This document shows, piece by piece, positions 1 through 10,289 of a stretch of DNA of 64,000 nucleotides. The position numbers were made by a program, and so were the translations under genes. Within the stretch, counting starts at the first letter, position 1, and every line of letters begins with the position of its first letter. The notes under the pieces are model-generated. The model did not search any database and was not told where the DNA came from. It saw only the letters and a list, made by a program, of their open reading frames with translations. The stretch spans positions 2,047,804 through 2,111,803 of the forward strand of contig CM055093.1 in NCBI GenBank assembly GCA_029204225.1, read 5' to 3'. This DNA comes from Diphasiastrum complanatum. Its lineage: Eukaryota > Streptophyta > Lycopodiopsida > Lycopodiales > Lycopodiaceae.

Positions 1-53
1 GTAAACTCCCCTAGAATTAGCATGCAAGCATGGCCCAATAATCCTAATTAACC

Positions 54-545
54 CTAGATGATAGCATTAGGGGTAACAATGTGAACATTAACTCTAACAA
101 ACGACACTTCGGACTTCTTCAGATAGTATATAGCAGTCATCCTACTGAAATCATCTATGAATGTGAGGAAGTATCTCGATCCAGAAAGAGAGTCGCCCTT
201 CATGGGTCCACAGACATCTGAATGAACTAATTCTAGTATGTCCTTACCTCTTCTTCCTTCATGTACGAATGGACTTCGATGTTGATAACCTTTTTGACAG
301 GCTTCGCAGAAATCTAAGTCTGGACTTGTTACTTTAAGACCATTCACAAGTTCTTTAGTGCTCATTTCATAGAGACTCCTCATATTTAGATGATACATAC
401 GTCTATGCCAAAGATGATTCTCACTTTCGGATGCATTTAGTATGCTATCGTAGCTGCTAATGATTTTTCCTTGATATAGATTACCTTGTCTTGATCCGAT
501 AGTTATCAGCTTATTCGATCTGTGCTCGACCATTCGGCATGCATT
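54..545 (-). pseudogene. copia pol fragment: GAG-pre-integrase and start of integrase
   Basis: Reading on the minus strand from about 545 down to 54 gives the zinc-binding GAG-pre-integrase region (HLWHRRMYHLN, then CEACQKG) followed by the start of the integrase core (HSDVCGP, FLTFIDDFSR). In copia retrotransposons this part of the polyprotein binds and integrates the element's cDNA. The reading frame stays open at both ends, but similarity to copia stops near 545 on the upstream side, and the second catalytic Asp and the Glu are missing downstream. No LTR or primer site adjoins it. It is a truncated scrap, and the gag, protease and reverse transcriptase parts are absent. Confidence 0.85.
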
Positions 546-2072
546 TCCATCGAATAAAGTTTGGGCAATTCCAGGGCAACTAACGGAATGTGCGAGCAAA
601 GTGGCCACCCAGTAGACCAAAAACCTAATAAAATGGCCAGTAAGCACACGCCCCTTGAAAAATCGAAGAAAGGCCAAGAACAAGTGTACCCCAAAGAAAA
701 ATGAAGGCCACCTACTAAAAATATGGGTTGAGAAAGGGCCTCACCCAAAATTTGGATAATAAATGCCAAAATACCTTGGAGGCTAAAAACCTGGGAGGTA
801 CACCCACTGGCCATTGACATTTGGGGCTTCTAGGGTGTACAAAAGGGGAAGCTTTGAATGGCCTCCCTAGCTTTTGACAAAAATGGCATCTTGGCTAGTT
901 TTGGAAAAGGGCTTTGAATGCACCACTCCCCCACTCTCTTATGAAGGCCACTAGGTGTACTATCCAATGGGGTGGGGACAAATGGCGGAGGGCTTGAAGG
1001 GCATGAAGAATGGCAAGATGGCATTGTGAAGGGGATCCATTGGATTTTACTATAAGAAGGAGCCCACTCCTTGTATTCAAGAGTTGGTATTTTTGGGAGT
1101 CGGTATTTTTGGGAGTTGATAATTTTTGGTAATTGGATTGTTTTTGAAAGTGATGTTGAGAGCTTGCTTGCTTGGGAGATCTCTGTTGACGCAAAGGTTG
1201 GATTCCTTGTAAGTTTGGTTTGATGTATGGATTGTGGTTCCTCTTGCCTTGATGGTTGAAGTTGACAGTTGAGGTTTGCATTTGGTGATTGTTTAAATGG
1301 TGGAGGGCTTGTGCCTTGCCTTGAGAGAGAGAAGGTGAGGTGTTTTGTATTTTACACCTTGGTTGTTGCCGAATGCATGTGGGTTGAGTGTATTGCGTGA
1401 TTAGTATGTGTTGATTGCTGGATTGTTGTGGTGGGATAGAAGAGATGGTTGTATTCCTGGTTGGTAGGTTGAGGGTTTATGGTTGGATACAATGTTTGGC
1501 TCATATCCCTTGTTTGGTTTTTGTAAGGTTTGGTTTGATAAAAGAGTAAAGCCATTGCCTTGTGAAGCGGATGCATAGAGTATGATTGTTAGTTCTGGGA
1601 TGTTGGTCGTAAATCGCTTTTGCCTTGAGTAGTTGGTTGTATTAGATGTGGGAAGCGTGATTATGCTTGCTTCTCGATGCATCGTTGGTAAGCAGAGGTG
1701 TTGCACTTGGGCATTGATGGTGAGGTGGTAACGTTTGATAGTTGATTCATAATTGATTGATAGTTGTCATAGTGATTGTTGGTGGATGAAGAGAAGGTTT
1801 GCATTTTGATTGAGAGTGTTGATGAGTAGTTGGTTTGAACGTGAATGTACTTGTTTTTACCCTTGGGTCATTCCGTGTTAGGATGCGTGTGTGAAGGACC
1901 ATGGCATTGCTTCGTAGAATTGAATGAGTTGAATGCTTGTTGGAAGAGTGTATATGCATGCATTAGGGTTCGAATGATGAGCTCACCACTAGCATGACGA
2001 AAAGAATGCATCACCAGCAAGGGCAACATTACCATAATCAAGGCAAAGCACAAGCGAAGCAAGAATGAATGG
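546..2072. other. No gene seen; possible LTR-like or promoter DNA
   Basis: Open frames here are short and of biased composition, and none resembles a known family. A TATA-like stretch (ACTATAAGAAGG, about 1,050) precedes a purine- and TTGG-rich tract, an arrangement often seen in plant LTRs, but no second copy or primer site was found, so no element is claimed. Confidence 0.4.
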
Positions 2073-2690
2073 TTGCAGCCTCTGCCTACGCCTTCTGTGG
2101 GATGTTTTCCGTCAAAAATCAGACCTACTAGCGATCTAGCAGCCTGTCAGCGGCCCAGTGATCCATTTACATGTCTGCCACGTGGCCCCACAGCCTGTCT
2201 GCGGGATGTTTCAGCCTATTTGCGGCCTATTGAGGGCTGTGCCATGCTATTTGTGGCCTGTTTACACATTCTCAGGCCTGCCTGCGACCTGTTGAGGCCC
2301 TGCCGGTGACTGAAACCTGCTGCATGTGCCCTATTCTCTCTGTCTGTGGGCTGTACCAGTCACCCATCGCTGCTCAGAGCCCTTACAGTCTGTCTACAGC
2401 CTGAGTGCGACCTACTAGCTCTGTCAGCGGCCTCCAAACCCTACCTACGACCTGTTGCAGGCCTGTCTGCGGCCTACTACTGCATCTGCGGCCTGTTCCA
2501 GGCCTGGTTGTGGCCTCCCATCGCTGCTCAGAGCCCTCACAATCTGTCTACGGCCAATTTTCAAACCTATTTCGACCTATCAGATCTGTTTGTGGCCAAA
2601 AATCCCTGTCGACGCCCTCATCCCTTTGTCAGCGGCCTGTAACAGACCTACTGTAGCTTCCTAGCTCTGTAATGCGGCCCTCTGTGATCT
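2073..2690 (+). repeat. CCTGT/GCGGCC-rich degenerate tandem repeat, ~154-bp period
   Basis: The motifs CCTGTCTGCGGCCT and AGCGGCCT recur throughout. An 18-bp word, CATCGCTGCTCAGAGCCC, occurs at 2,365 and again at 2,519, giving a period of 154 bp. The composition is clearly richer in GC than the flanks. Several overlapping open frames here (Cys/Pro/Leu-rich) come from the repeat and are not believed to be genes. Confidence 0.7.
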
Positions 2691-4288
2691 GAAAATTGCG
2701 TTACCAGTCTATGGAAACCTGTGGATTCTCACAGTGATCAAGGCCAAGGGTTTTCATGAGCAAGCTTCCGTCTCGTTACATCTCTATGACAAACTTGTAA
2801 AGGCCAAAGAATCAGCAAACGTAGTGGAATCGGGAAGCGACTTTTATGACTAGGGCTTCACACGCAACGGCTACCGTGCATTGAGGTATGTTTTTGATTT
2901 TCATCTCTATTTTGTACCAATGGCATGAAGTAGTGTGTTTATCATAAGCGTATTACGTTCAATCAAACCGTTGTGTGATAGTACGGGTTTTTATTCGCAT
3001 GTCAAACGAGATCTTTATAAGAGTTTTTGGGTTGTATATTGTGGTTGTATCCGTACAAATCAAATGAATAAGTTGGGGATCGATAGTGAATTGCTTTTAT
3101 CACAAGTTAGGGAATGTGGTTTAGAATGATAGTAAGACGTAAGCTTTTCCGTGTTAATACTGGGTGGTTGACTAGAGTATAAAACGTTTCGGCCAATTTA
3201 TTAACCGTTATCCGATACTGAGAAAAATTGCAGCCAAATCTTGTTAAACATCGCATGGAGATACACATGCTTTAGGAAGAAGTAAGGGGTTTTATCGTAC
3301 AACTCTATGCTTTGCTAACCCGTCTAGCATGTTCCCTACTAGTTAAACGGCAATACTAAATCGTCAAGTTGTGAAGCGTTTTTTCCATTTTTGTCAGTTA
3401 TGAAGAGTATCAACTGGACCCGACCTCTGTGAAACACCAGAGCAGGCCGTCCACCATCCGTGGTTGAAATACACCACCTTGGTTAAAGAGTCGCACTAGT
3501 CACACCTGCCGTCGGAAATGCCTAGCGAAATACCTAGGCCTGAGAAATACCTAGGCCTGACGGTCGACGAAATACCACCGCTTACCAAACAAGGTGGTGC
3601 GTATTATTGGCACCCTCACATTGCACGAAAAACAACTAAACGATGATACTTCACATCTATTTGACGTGCATTGATGTTATGAGGTTCTATAATGCTTGCC
3701 TTATGATTGTTGATTGATTACTCCCCAGGACACCTTACGACATTTGCAAGTACCAACGTTTCGTCAATTCCACCCGTATGATAGGCTAAAGGCCTAACCT
3801 TACCTATTGAGGGTCATGAAACTTCAAAGGCATGTATGTACCTATACGACATTACCAGAAGTAATGATCCTAAATTTAAAGACTATATCCTGGAAATTAG
3901 AGACATGGTCCTAGATTTTGAAAACAGTGCCCTCACCTCGAGGGATCAACCCCTAAGGAATAAGAAACAAGTTCTTCGCAACTTAAGGGAAAGTACCCTA
4001 AAACATAAGGGTAGTACTTTAATGATATAAAGCGACCCCTGAACACGTAAATTATAAGCTTTTAGCAGACTAAGGATGTCCTCGATCACCATGGCCACGA
4101 TCAAGCCATCTGAGATGAACCCCGAAGTTAGCACCCTCAATGTAGGGGCAGTGCCCTGGAACTGAAGACAATGCTCTTAACCACCAAATGATGCCTTAAA
4201 TCACATCCTATCTACCAATTTCCATTTGAAAGTCGAATTCGATGGGGACAGAGACATTAGTGAGATCATAGCACGAACTAGCTTCTGA
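2691..4288. other. No gene seen; contains a perfect 17-bp tandem duplication
   Basis: Only short unconvincing open frames are present. At 3,527-3,560 the 17-mer GAAATACCTAGGCCTGA occurs twice in immediate tandem, and a degenerate related word lies just upstream. The surrounding Cys- and acid-free sequence looks like non-coding repeat DNA. Confidence 0.45.
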
Positions 4289-4443
4289 GAGCCTGGAAAA
4301 CTCTCATCGGCTCGGGAGCACGGGGTAACAGAGAAGGCTCCCCAGGATTGGATGTGGCAGGTCCTCTGTTACTCACGTAGGGCATAACCACCATCAATAG
4401 TGGTGCCCCTTCACCCTTTTAGAACTTTTTGGCTGGACCAATC
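4289..4443 (+). repeat. Left copy of dispersed repeat, host of the Ty3 insertion
   Basis: This 155-bp stretch matches, in inverted orientation, 37,475-37,629, sharing words such as GTAGGGCATAACCACCATC and GTGGTGCCCCTT. The shared block ends exactly at the CAATC target site of the Ty3 insertion. The right copy continues past CAATC without an insertion. Confidence 0.75.
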
Positions 4444-4801
4444 TGTTACGAGCACGTAACCAGTGCCGAGCCCTAGAGAACACAGGAGGTCAGATACCAC
4501 AATCAGGGTCGTGTCCAGCGTACACGACCAACAGGGCAAGACAGTGTGAGTAGTGTGCCCCGGCACGGTCCATAGCTATGGCGGGCCTAACATAGTCTAG
4601 GGACCCTAACAGCAGAATAGGCCCCCCAGTTGGGTCCCGACGTGCAGTCGGCCACGTCAGTGCCACGTGGCCGACACTTGGCAGTATGCATGCTACCAGT
4701 CCTCACACTGGGCTAGGAGGGGCTTACTCTATATCAGGGAGTAGGCAAGGTTGGGTGGATCAGTTAGTGTTTGCCCTACTGTGGTGTTAGGACTTATTAC
4801 A
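4444..4801 (+). repeat. 5' LTR of the Ty3 derivative
   Basis: Begins TGTTACGAGC and ends TTATTACA. A TATA-like ACTCTATATCAGG lies near its 3' third (about 4,727). It is followed after one base by the primer site. Confidence 0.9.
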
Positions 4802-4802
4802 C

Positions 4803-4815
4803 TAGTATCAGAGCC
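4803..4815 (+). promoter_or_regulatory. Primer-binding site, initiator-Met tRNA type
   Basis: TAGTATCAGAGCC matches the plant initiator-Met primer site TGGTATCAGAGCC with one mismatch and lies one base after the 5' LTR. Confidence 0.85.
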
Positions 4816-4964
4816 ATCTCCATCTTTGGGAGCTAAGTAGCAGCAGTAGAAAAAGCTATCAGAAGATAGGAAACATTTCAGAGATTCTCAGAAAAACATA
4901 GAGGAGGAGAGTCATTGTAGGAACAGCCTCCTATTCATCTGAATTTGGGAAAATTTCCACGATT

Positions 4965-5830
4965 TTGGAGGTAGATTTTTTTGCACAGGTAAATCGCTGG
5001 AAAAGCAGCAATCTATCTCTGATTTCAGAGACCACCGACCATTCACAGACGGACGGTCAAACAGAGAGGGTAAATCAGGTGCTGGAGGATATGCTTCGTG
5101 CATATGTCAGCAAGAAGCAGACTAATTGGGAGGAGTATCTCTCGATATTAGAGTTTGCTTATAACAGTACCAAACATTTAGCTACGGGATACAGCCCATT
5201 TATGCTAATGTACGGTTTTCAGCCACGCTCACCCACAACTGTAGGGTTTAAACAAGAAAAAGTTGAAGCAGCCAGAAACTTTTTAGAGGACCTAAACCAG
5301 ATGATAGAACATGCTAAGCGTAGCATCAGGTAGTCCCAAGATCGAGCCAAGAATTATGAAGATCCACATAGACGGGATGTGCAGTTCTCCGCTGGTGAGA
5401 AAGTCTACTTGAGAGTCCCAAGTGACTCTAAAACCCTCAAATCAGGAGTGTGTGCTAAGTTGTCTCCTAGGTATTGTGGTCCCTTTACCATCAATAGGAG
5501 ACTAGGCGAGGTCACCTATGAACCAGAACTCCCACACAGGTTTTTCCAGTCTTTCATGTAAGTCAGTTATGAAAAGCCTTAGCCAGATCAGAAAATCTGG
5601 TAGGGGACAGTGTTCTAGTTCTCCCATTGGATTCTCAGCAACCTCCACATGAGCCAGAGGAGATTGTTGATAGTAGAGAGACGCAGACTCGTCATACTCT
5701 ATATCGAGAATATCTGGTCAAGTGGAATGATCAGCCTGTTGAGAATGCCACCTGGGAAAGAGGCAGCGTCCTTCGCAAGATTTTTCCATACTGTCTTAGA
5801 GGACCAAGACGGTTCTTAAGGGGGAGGGAG
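4965..5830 (+). pseudogene. Ty3/gypsy integrase C-terminus and chromodomain, broken
   Basis: Copia-unlike motifs mark this as Ty3/gypsy: QTDGQTERVNQVLEDMLRAY, the region around TNWEEYL and EFAYNS, then LSPRYCGPF (the GPY/F-type C-terminal domain), and finally a chromodomain-like segment with YLVKWNDQP and TWE. In chromoviruses this end of integrase directs insertion to marked chromatin. The frame is broken by a stop after SIRQ-like sequence near 5,332 and by further shifts. The upstream border near 5,035 joins unrelated leader sequence directly to the integrase, marking the internal deletion. A polypurine tract at 5,818-5,830 abuts the 3' LTR. Confidence 0.88.
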
Positions 5831-6188
5831 TATCACGAGCACGTAACCAGTGCCGAGCCCTAGAGAACACAGGAGGTCAGATACCACAGTCAGGGTCATG
5901 TCCAGCGTACACGACCAACAGGGCAAGACAGTGTGAGTAGTGTGCCCCGGCACGGTCCATAGCTATGGCGGGCCTAACACAGTCTAGGGACCCTGTCAGC
6001 AGGATAGGGCCCCCAGTTGAGTCCCGACGTGCAGTCAGCCACGTCAGTGCCACGTGGCCGACACTTGGCAGTATGCATGCTACCAGTCCTCACACTGGGC
6101 TAGGAGGGACTTACTCTATATCAGGGAGCAGGCAAGGTTGGGTGGATCAGTTAATGTTTGCCCTACTGTGGTGTTAGAACTTATTACA
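5831..6188 (+). repeat. 3' LTR of the Ty3 derivative
   Basis: Begins TATCACGAGC, where the first LTR has TGTTACGAGC, and ends TTATTACA before the CAATC duplication. It is preceded by the polypurine tract AAGGGGGAGGGAG. Confidence 0.9.
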
Positions 6189-6332
6189 CAATCCCCTCCG
6201 AAAAAGGCCCTAAAAGATTATATCAACTAAGGACTACCCATACAAGAATTGATTGGTTTAGCCAAAAATTATTGAGTGTTGATAATATGTATATTTTCCA
6301 AATTTCTAAGAAATAGCAGCAGCATCAAGGTG

Positions 6333-6434
6333 CCTAGCAAGTGACACTATAAGCATTATTAGCAAATAGGATATCAGAGTCCGTCTAGCAAGTGACACTA
6401 TAAGCATTATTAGCAAATAGGATATCAGAGTCCG
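6333..6434. repeat. 51-bp tandem duplication in GFAT intron 1
   Basis: Two nearly identical 51-bp units (6,333-6,383 and 6,384-6,434), each ending GATATCAGAGTCCG, lie a few bases inside the intron next to the splice donor of the GFAT exon. Confidence 0.92.
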
Positions 6435-6443
6435 TTTGTTTAC

Positions 6444-6681
6444 CTTGATATACACTTGTGACCAGCTTTTCGATTTTACCCTCTTGACGGAAGACCAAAA
6501 GTGAAGGCCTATCATCGACAGGTGCTGATCCAGCTTCCGCGTTCGGATCAGCATCAATGGAAATGCCAGCCGAATCATACCCTCTGTACTCTAACCTTCT
6601 CAAGCCATTGAAAAGAACTTCAAGAATGTAACGCCGTTCTCGGGCGACATTGTAATTCAGGTAGGCAAATATTCCACACAT
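6444..6681 (-). CDS. Glutamine:fructose-6-phosphate amidotransferase, first coding exon
   Basis: The exon starts at MCGIFAYL, whose Cys2 becomes the N-terminal nucleophile of class II glutamine amidotransferases. It continues through the family signature LRRLEYRGYDSAGI to KIEKLVTSVYQ (79 codons plus one base) and ends at a CAAG/GTAAAC donor. The full enzyme, about 680 residues, makes glucosamine-6-phosphate from fructose-6-phosphate and glutamine, the first step to UDP-GlcNAc, and is cytosolic in plants. An upstream in-frame Met at 6,732 would add 17 residues and block the Cys nucleophile, so 6,681 is preferred. No further exon was found down to position 1. The Ty3 derivative begins only about 250 bp downstream, so the gene may be truncated or have a very long first intron. 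Confidence 0.85.
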
Positions 6682-7530
6682 TTTCAAGAATAGTGTTCCA
6701 GAACAAGATAATCTACGATATCTGTTAATCAAATAGCAAGTACGTTACGCAGAATCCTCTTTGCCACTTGATTATTATGCTCCTTCTGAAAATGGTGTCA
6801 CGTTATAGATCCGTCCACTCTCGAGTGTCTGCTTCAATGAATCAGCAAAACCTTACACAAACTGCTATAATCTTGTTGCAAGAACTCCTAATTATTGCTG
6901 CTTGTAATAAAATGATGATGCTCAACCGAAAATCTGCACTGCTATATAGTTTCAATAATATTTATTGTTTCCAGCAGATTCTAGTCCTCATTTCGTGAAG
7001 GCGCCGTATCCAGCAATCCACAGTCCTTTCAGCGTTCAAGCGGACAAAATAATCCTGAGCTTCTTTGCCGCTACTTCCTGGAAAAGGAATGGTGATTATA
7101 TCAACTGCCGTAATGAGCAGCAACTGCTTCCTTGACTTCGTTTCTTGCTTTTTCTTCCCAGTCGTCGTCCCTGCGCATGCTTGAAAAGTCAAATAATAAC
7201 GAACAATCCAAAAGATCTTCGATAACAAATTTGAAAAGCGAGATATGAAGGAGCAATCGGAAAAAATTTCAGCAATTTGTGAGAATTGATTCCAGATCCT
7301 CTTACTATTCAACCAGATGTGATATTGTAATCGACAATCAACGCGCTCGCTTTATGGAAACGACGTATGCTGTATATACGTAAATGTTGCCGTCCGCCAT
7401 CGCTGTCAAGGAAGAAGTCAAAGAAACGAAACACAGACGTGAGAGCTAGTCAGTCCTCGCGGAAGGTCATGTACGTGCCAAATTAGTCCACAAAGCCACC
7501 AAATCTATTGGAGATGGCCGTCGGGCCTTC
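6682..7530 (-). promoter_or_regulatory. Upstream region and probable 5'UTR of the GFAT gene
   Basis: This is unique-looking DNA upstream of the GFAT start codon on the minus strand. It has no recognisable coding potential; an open frame at 6,962-7,312 has no family resemblance. A TATA-like TATACAGCATAC on the minus strand lies near 7,365-7,380. No transcription start can be fixed from sequence alone. Confidence 0.35.
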
Positions 7531-7600
7531 GAGGCATTGGCTCCAAGTTTGGGCCGAACCCAATCATTATTCAAGAACCTGATGATGTGTGTCTATTGGC

Positions 7601-8344
7601 TTAACCCGTTGGCCTTTGAAGAATGGATATATTTAGATTTGGCGTTAGTTTGGGCTGCTGCATTATGGAATAATGAAACTTTGGTTGAATCTTGCTCGTT
7701 GAGGGACAATCATCAACTTTAGTCTTCCCTTGATCATTGCACTTCCCCGTTGAAGGCTGCATGATGGCACTGTTCCTTGGATCTTGTGCTGAATTGCCTT
7801 CAAGTTGCCTTGTTGACGCTAGTCCCCTTTGTAATTCATCACTAAGAATTCTTTGCAGTGATTGCGCCAAAAGACTTGGTAAAATCCGTTGGACTTCATC
7901 GGATGCCAATTTCTTGACTTCCTCAGTTACCATTGGCGTGATGGATTTTACCATCTTTGTCTTCTGTGATGGTTTTACTTGTTTGCCCGAGGGTATCTTT
8001 GTGTACTTTGGGACTTTTGCCAGGTTGTCTTCTTCATCACTCACTTCAAAACCCGGTGGCACTAAGATTTTTCTTTTATAGTGCGTTCAAGGTGGAAGTG
8101 TCACCACAGGTGCATGTCGGTCTACATAGGCCAAATGCCTCCTAGCTATTTGTGAATTTCTCATCGGGCAATCTCGGCATGGATGATTAACTCCGCATTG
8201 TGAACATGAGGGATCAAATGTTGATGGATCCCCTCAATGTGGACATTCAGCACGATGGTGTTTCCCTCCGCATCCATAGCATCTTACCGAGTGCAATACA
8301 CCATCGCCTCTAAGTTGATAGGCATACACTGGTAATAGCTTCCT
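7601..8344 (-). pseudogene. Gag-like fragment with two zinc knuckles
   Basis: Read on the minus strand, two CCHC-type fingers follow each other, CYGCGGKHHRAEC and CSQCGVNHPCRDC, separated by one in-frame TGA. A charged, Lys/Gln-rich tail follows (PPGFEVSDEEDNL, then several Leu-rich helices with SDEVQRILPSLL). Paired zinc knuckles in a basic context are typical of retroelement nucleocapsids, which bind element RNA. No protease or reverse transcriptase of the same element lies beside it. At 8,345 it joins a copia polyprotein fragment out of normal domain order, so this is a rearranged chimera. The specific family is not identified. Confidence 0.5.
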
Positions 8345-8790
8345 TTGATTCTCGATAAGAGAATCGAATTCAGTATCCATTGCAACAACATCAGGTGTCG
8401 ACATTGCCTCAAAACAGTGGTTGGTTCCTGCACAAAGTAGAGACTGGATCATCCATAAATCAAGATGGAGGCTTTCTGGATCGGTTCGATCTTTTGGCTT
8501 AAACTTCGATCCTCTGATGTGGTTCAACTTGTCGAGGTTCAGACTCATTGTCGGAGTTGATTGGAAGTCGATGGGGCTTTTTCCTTGTGGTTGATAAATT
8601 TGTCTTTCACAAAAATGGCATCTATGGTCGTGAATATTTTTTGAGTGTCCAAATTGTAGAGCTTGTATGCCTTGTGGTCTGGGAAATAGCCGATGAAAAT
8701 CGGCTTTCTGCTGGTGTCGTCCAGCTTCTTGAGACTAAAGCTTGGTGTTGAACTAATATCTTGAAAGCTGCATAAGTTGTTGTTGGACAT
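8345..8790 (-). pseudogene. copia fragment of the B family: integrase end to RT start
   Basis: The minus strand encodes the integrase C-terminal signature KPIFIGYFPDHKAYKLYNL and a linker with KPKDRTDPESLHLD. It ends at the start of the reverse transcriptase region (MDTEFDSLIENQ). The same order and very similar words occur in copia B at 51,490-51,990, so both come from one family. It breaks off abruptly at 8,345. Stops and shifts interrupt it near 8,545. Confidence 0.85.
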
Positions 8791-8972
8791 GTTTTATGTC
8801 TTACTTATAACATCGTTGTGAAGTATACTTTATTTTTGAGTTGGAAATTTCTATGCTATCATGTATTGTTTTCTTACTGTTAAGTAAATGATGTTAAATA
8901 TTCAGGGAGAGAGTTGAAAAGACAATAAGTGATGTGTATCACTGTGACAATTACTTGCCATATTTGACAACT

Positions 8973-8998
8973 ACCCCCCCCTCCCCCCCTCCCCCCCC

Positions 8999-9068
<70 letters not shown>
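8973..9068 (+). repeat. Poly-C tract followed by (CT)n microsatellite
   Basis: About 37 bases of almost pure C run into about 30 CT dinucleotides. Open frames made of Ser-Leu or Arg-Glu repeats here are artefacts. Confidence 0.97.
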
Positions 9069-9072
<4 letters not shown>

Positions 9073-9250
9073 TTTTTAGACAGTGGGCCGATCTTTTACG
9101 AGCCCCTAAGTTGCTAGTTAGTTAATCTTTCTTGTACTTGACTTAATACAATTTGAATATAGTTTCTGAGAGCAGTTCCTTTCTTCTTACCTTGAAACAC
9201 TTAATGTTGTGTTTGTTTGATTGAATTGATTCTTTTAAATTGTCAAGTAT

Positions 9251-9345
9251 ATTGATGGTGCATGCATTGTCAAATTGCAATTTCGGAACGATACTATTCT
9301 TATTCGAAATGTTCTTCATGTTCCAAGGGTTATCCGGAATGGCCA
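9251..9345 (+). pseudogene. Small copia protease-region remnant (tentative)
   Basis: One plus-strand frame reads VKLQFRNDTILIRNVLHVP. This resembles the segment after the copia protease active site, where element proteins usually have a line ending NVLHVPxLxxNL. Only about 30 codons match, and there is no D-S-G motif before it. Confidence 0.4.
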
Positions 9346-10289
9346 CCAGACCCTTATGGGTATTATTGAAAATCTGGCAAGTCCCGGTTCTTGCTGATCA
9401 TCCACTAATAAAGCCTTAGATTTTACGTAAGCGAATTCTATCCACGCTTTTCCTGAAGCAGCCATGTCCCAACAATAAAAGAACCGACAACATCGTCCCT
9501 TCACGACAGTTGCAGCCCAGTGCCGAGGGACCGGTAGTACTTTGGGTCGTGGACCCTGTTGTGGGCATTTCCTGCACAGTAATAAACAAGTGGGTCCCAT
9601 CACTTAAAATATTGTTGGCCAAGCCTTACCTAGTGGGCCCCGCCACAGTACATTGTAAGTAGGCTAATAAGTGCAAGGGCACTGGCATCCTGCGCGTGTA
9701 AGCCCAACCCAGCACAAGTAGCAAGTTGTAATTCCTAGGAATAAGAGACTAGGGGCTTAAAACTCTAAAATGACATTAGAGGCCCTAAGTCAAGTTGCAA
9801 ATAAAAAAGCTAAAAGGGTCCAACTTAAAACTCACATGAATCATGTGAGTGCCCTTGTGCTTTCTTAGCACCAATAGATTTAAGTTGTGTTTATTTTAAA
9901 GGCTTGGATTAGAATCCTTGTCCCAATGAAGTGGCCAATGAGAGTGAAGGAGGCTCACCTCTAAAATCTATAAGAGAGAGCCATTTCTTTTGTATTGTAT
10001 CATCTTCCATTCTCATTCTAATAAAACTCTCTTGGTTTCTTCATCTCCATCTCTCTCTCTCTTTCTCCTCTCTCTCTCTCTTCTCCCTCTCTTCTCCCTC
10101 TCTCCCTACGTTGGGATAGAATAGCTTTGGGTAGGCGCTCGAGCCCCCAAAGCCTTTCCCAACCTAGGTGTTCTCTCTCTCCCTCTCTCCACTCTCTTTC
10201 TCCTCCCTCTCCTCTCCCTCTCTCTTCTTGTTATGCAGGTAAAGGCAAGCTTGCCGCTCCCAGCGATGGAAACCTATGCTACATTGACG
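9346..10289. other. No gene seen; possible LTR-like segment
   Basis: The interval 9,650-10,250 contains a TATA-like CTATAAGAGAG (about 9,966), an AATAAA signal (about 10,020) and a long CT-rich tract, features usual in an LTR. No partner copy was found in the window. A 95-codon minus-strand frame at 9,316-9,603 has no recognisable relatives. Confidence 0.35.

Larger units (their letters stand above)
4444..6188 (+). mobile_element. Ty3/gypsy deletion derivative with two LTRs and target duplication
   Basis: Two direct repeats of equal length (4,444-4,801 and 5,831-6,188, 358 bp each) flank a 1.03-kb interior that keeps only the integrase C-terminal part and a chromodomain-like end. A 5-bp duplication, CAATC, lies at 4,439-4,443 and 6,189-6,193. 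A primer site follows the first LTR and a polypurine tract precedes the second. The LTRs differ at roughly 16 positions by eye. Gag, protease, reverse transcriptase, RNase H and the integrase core are absent. The element therefore either lost its interior after insertion or moved as a non-autonomous copy. Confidence 0.93.

Noticed and set aside
2073-2664. Overlapping Cys/Leu/Pro-rich open frames
   Set aside because: Three phases are open at once over a GC-rich repeat. No start context or family match was seen.
6962-7312. 116-codon minus-strand frame upstream of GFAT
   Set aside because: No recognisable domain. It lies in the expected 5'UTR/promoter of GFAT and has no splice or start support.
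7601-8344. Endogenous pararetrovirus
   Set aside because: Only zinc knuckles are seen; no movement protein, protease or reverse transcriptase of that type lies near.
9316-9622. Minus-strand frames with KCPQQGPRPKVLPV-type sequence
   Set aside because: Two phases are open together and neither matches a family I know.
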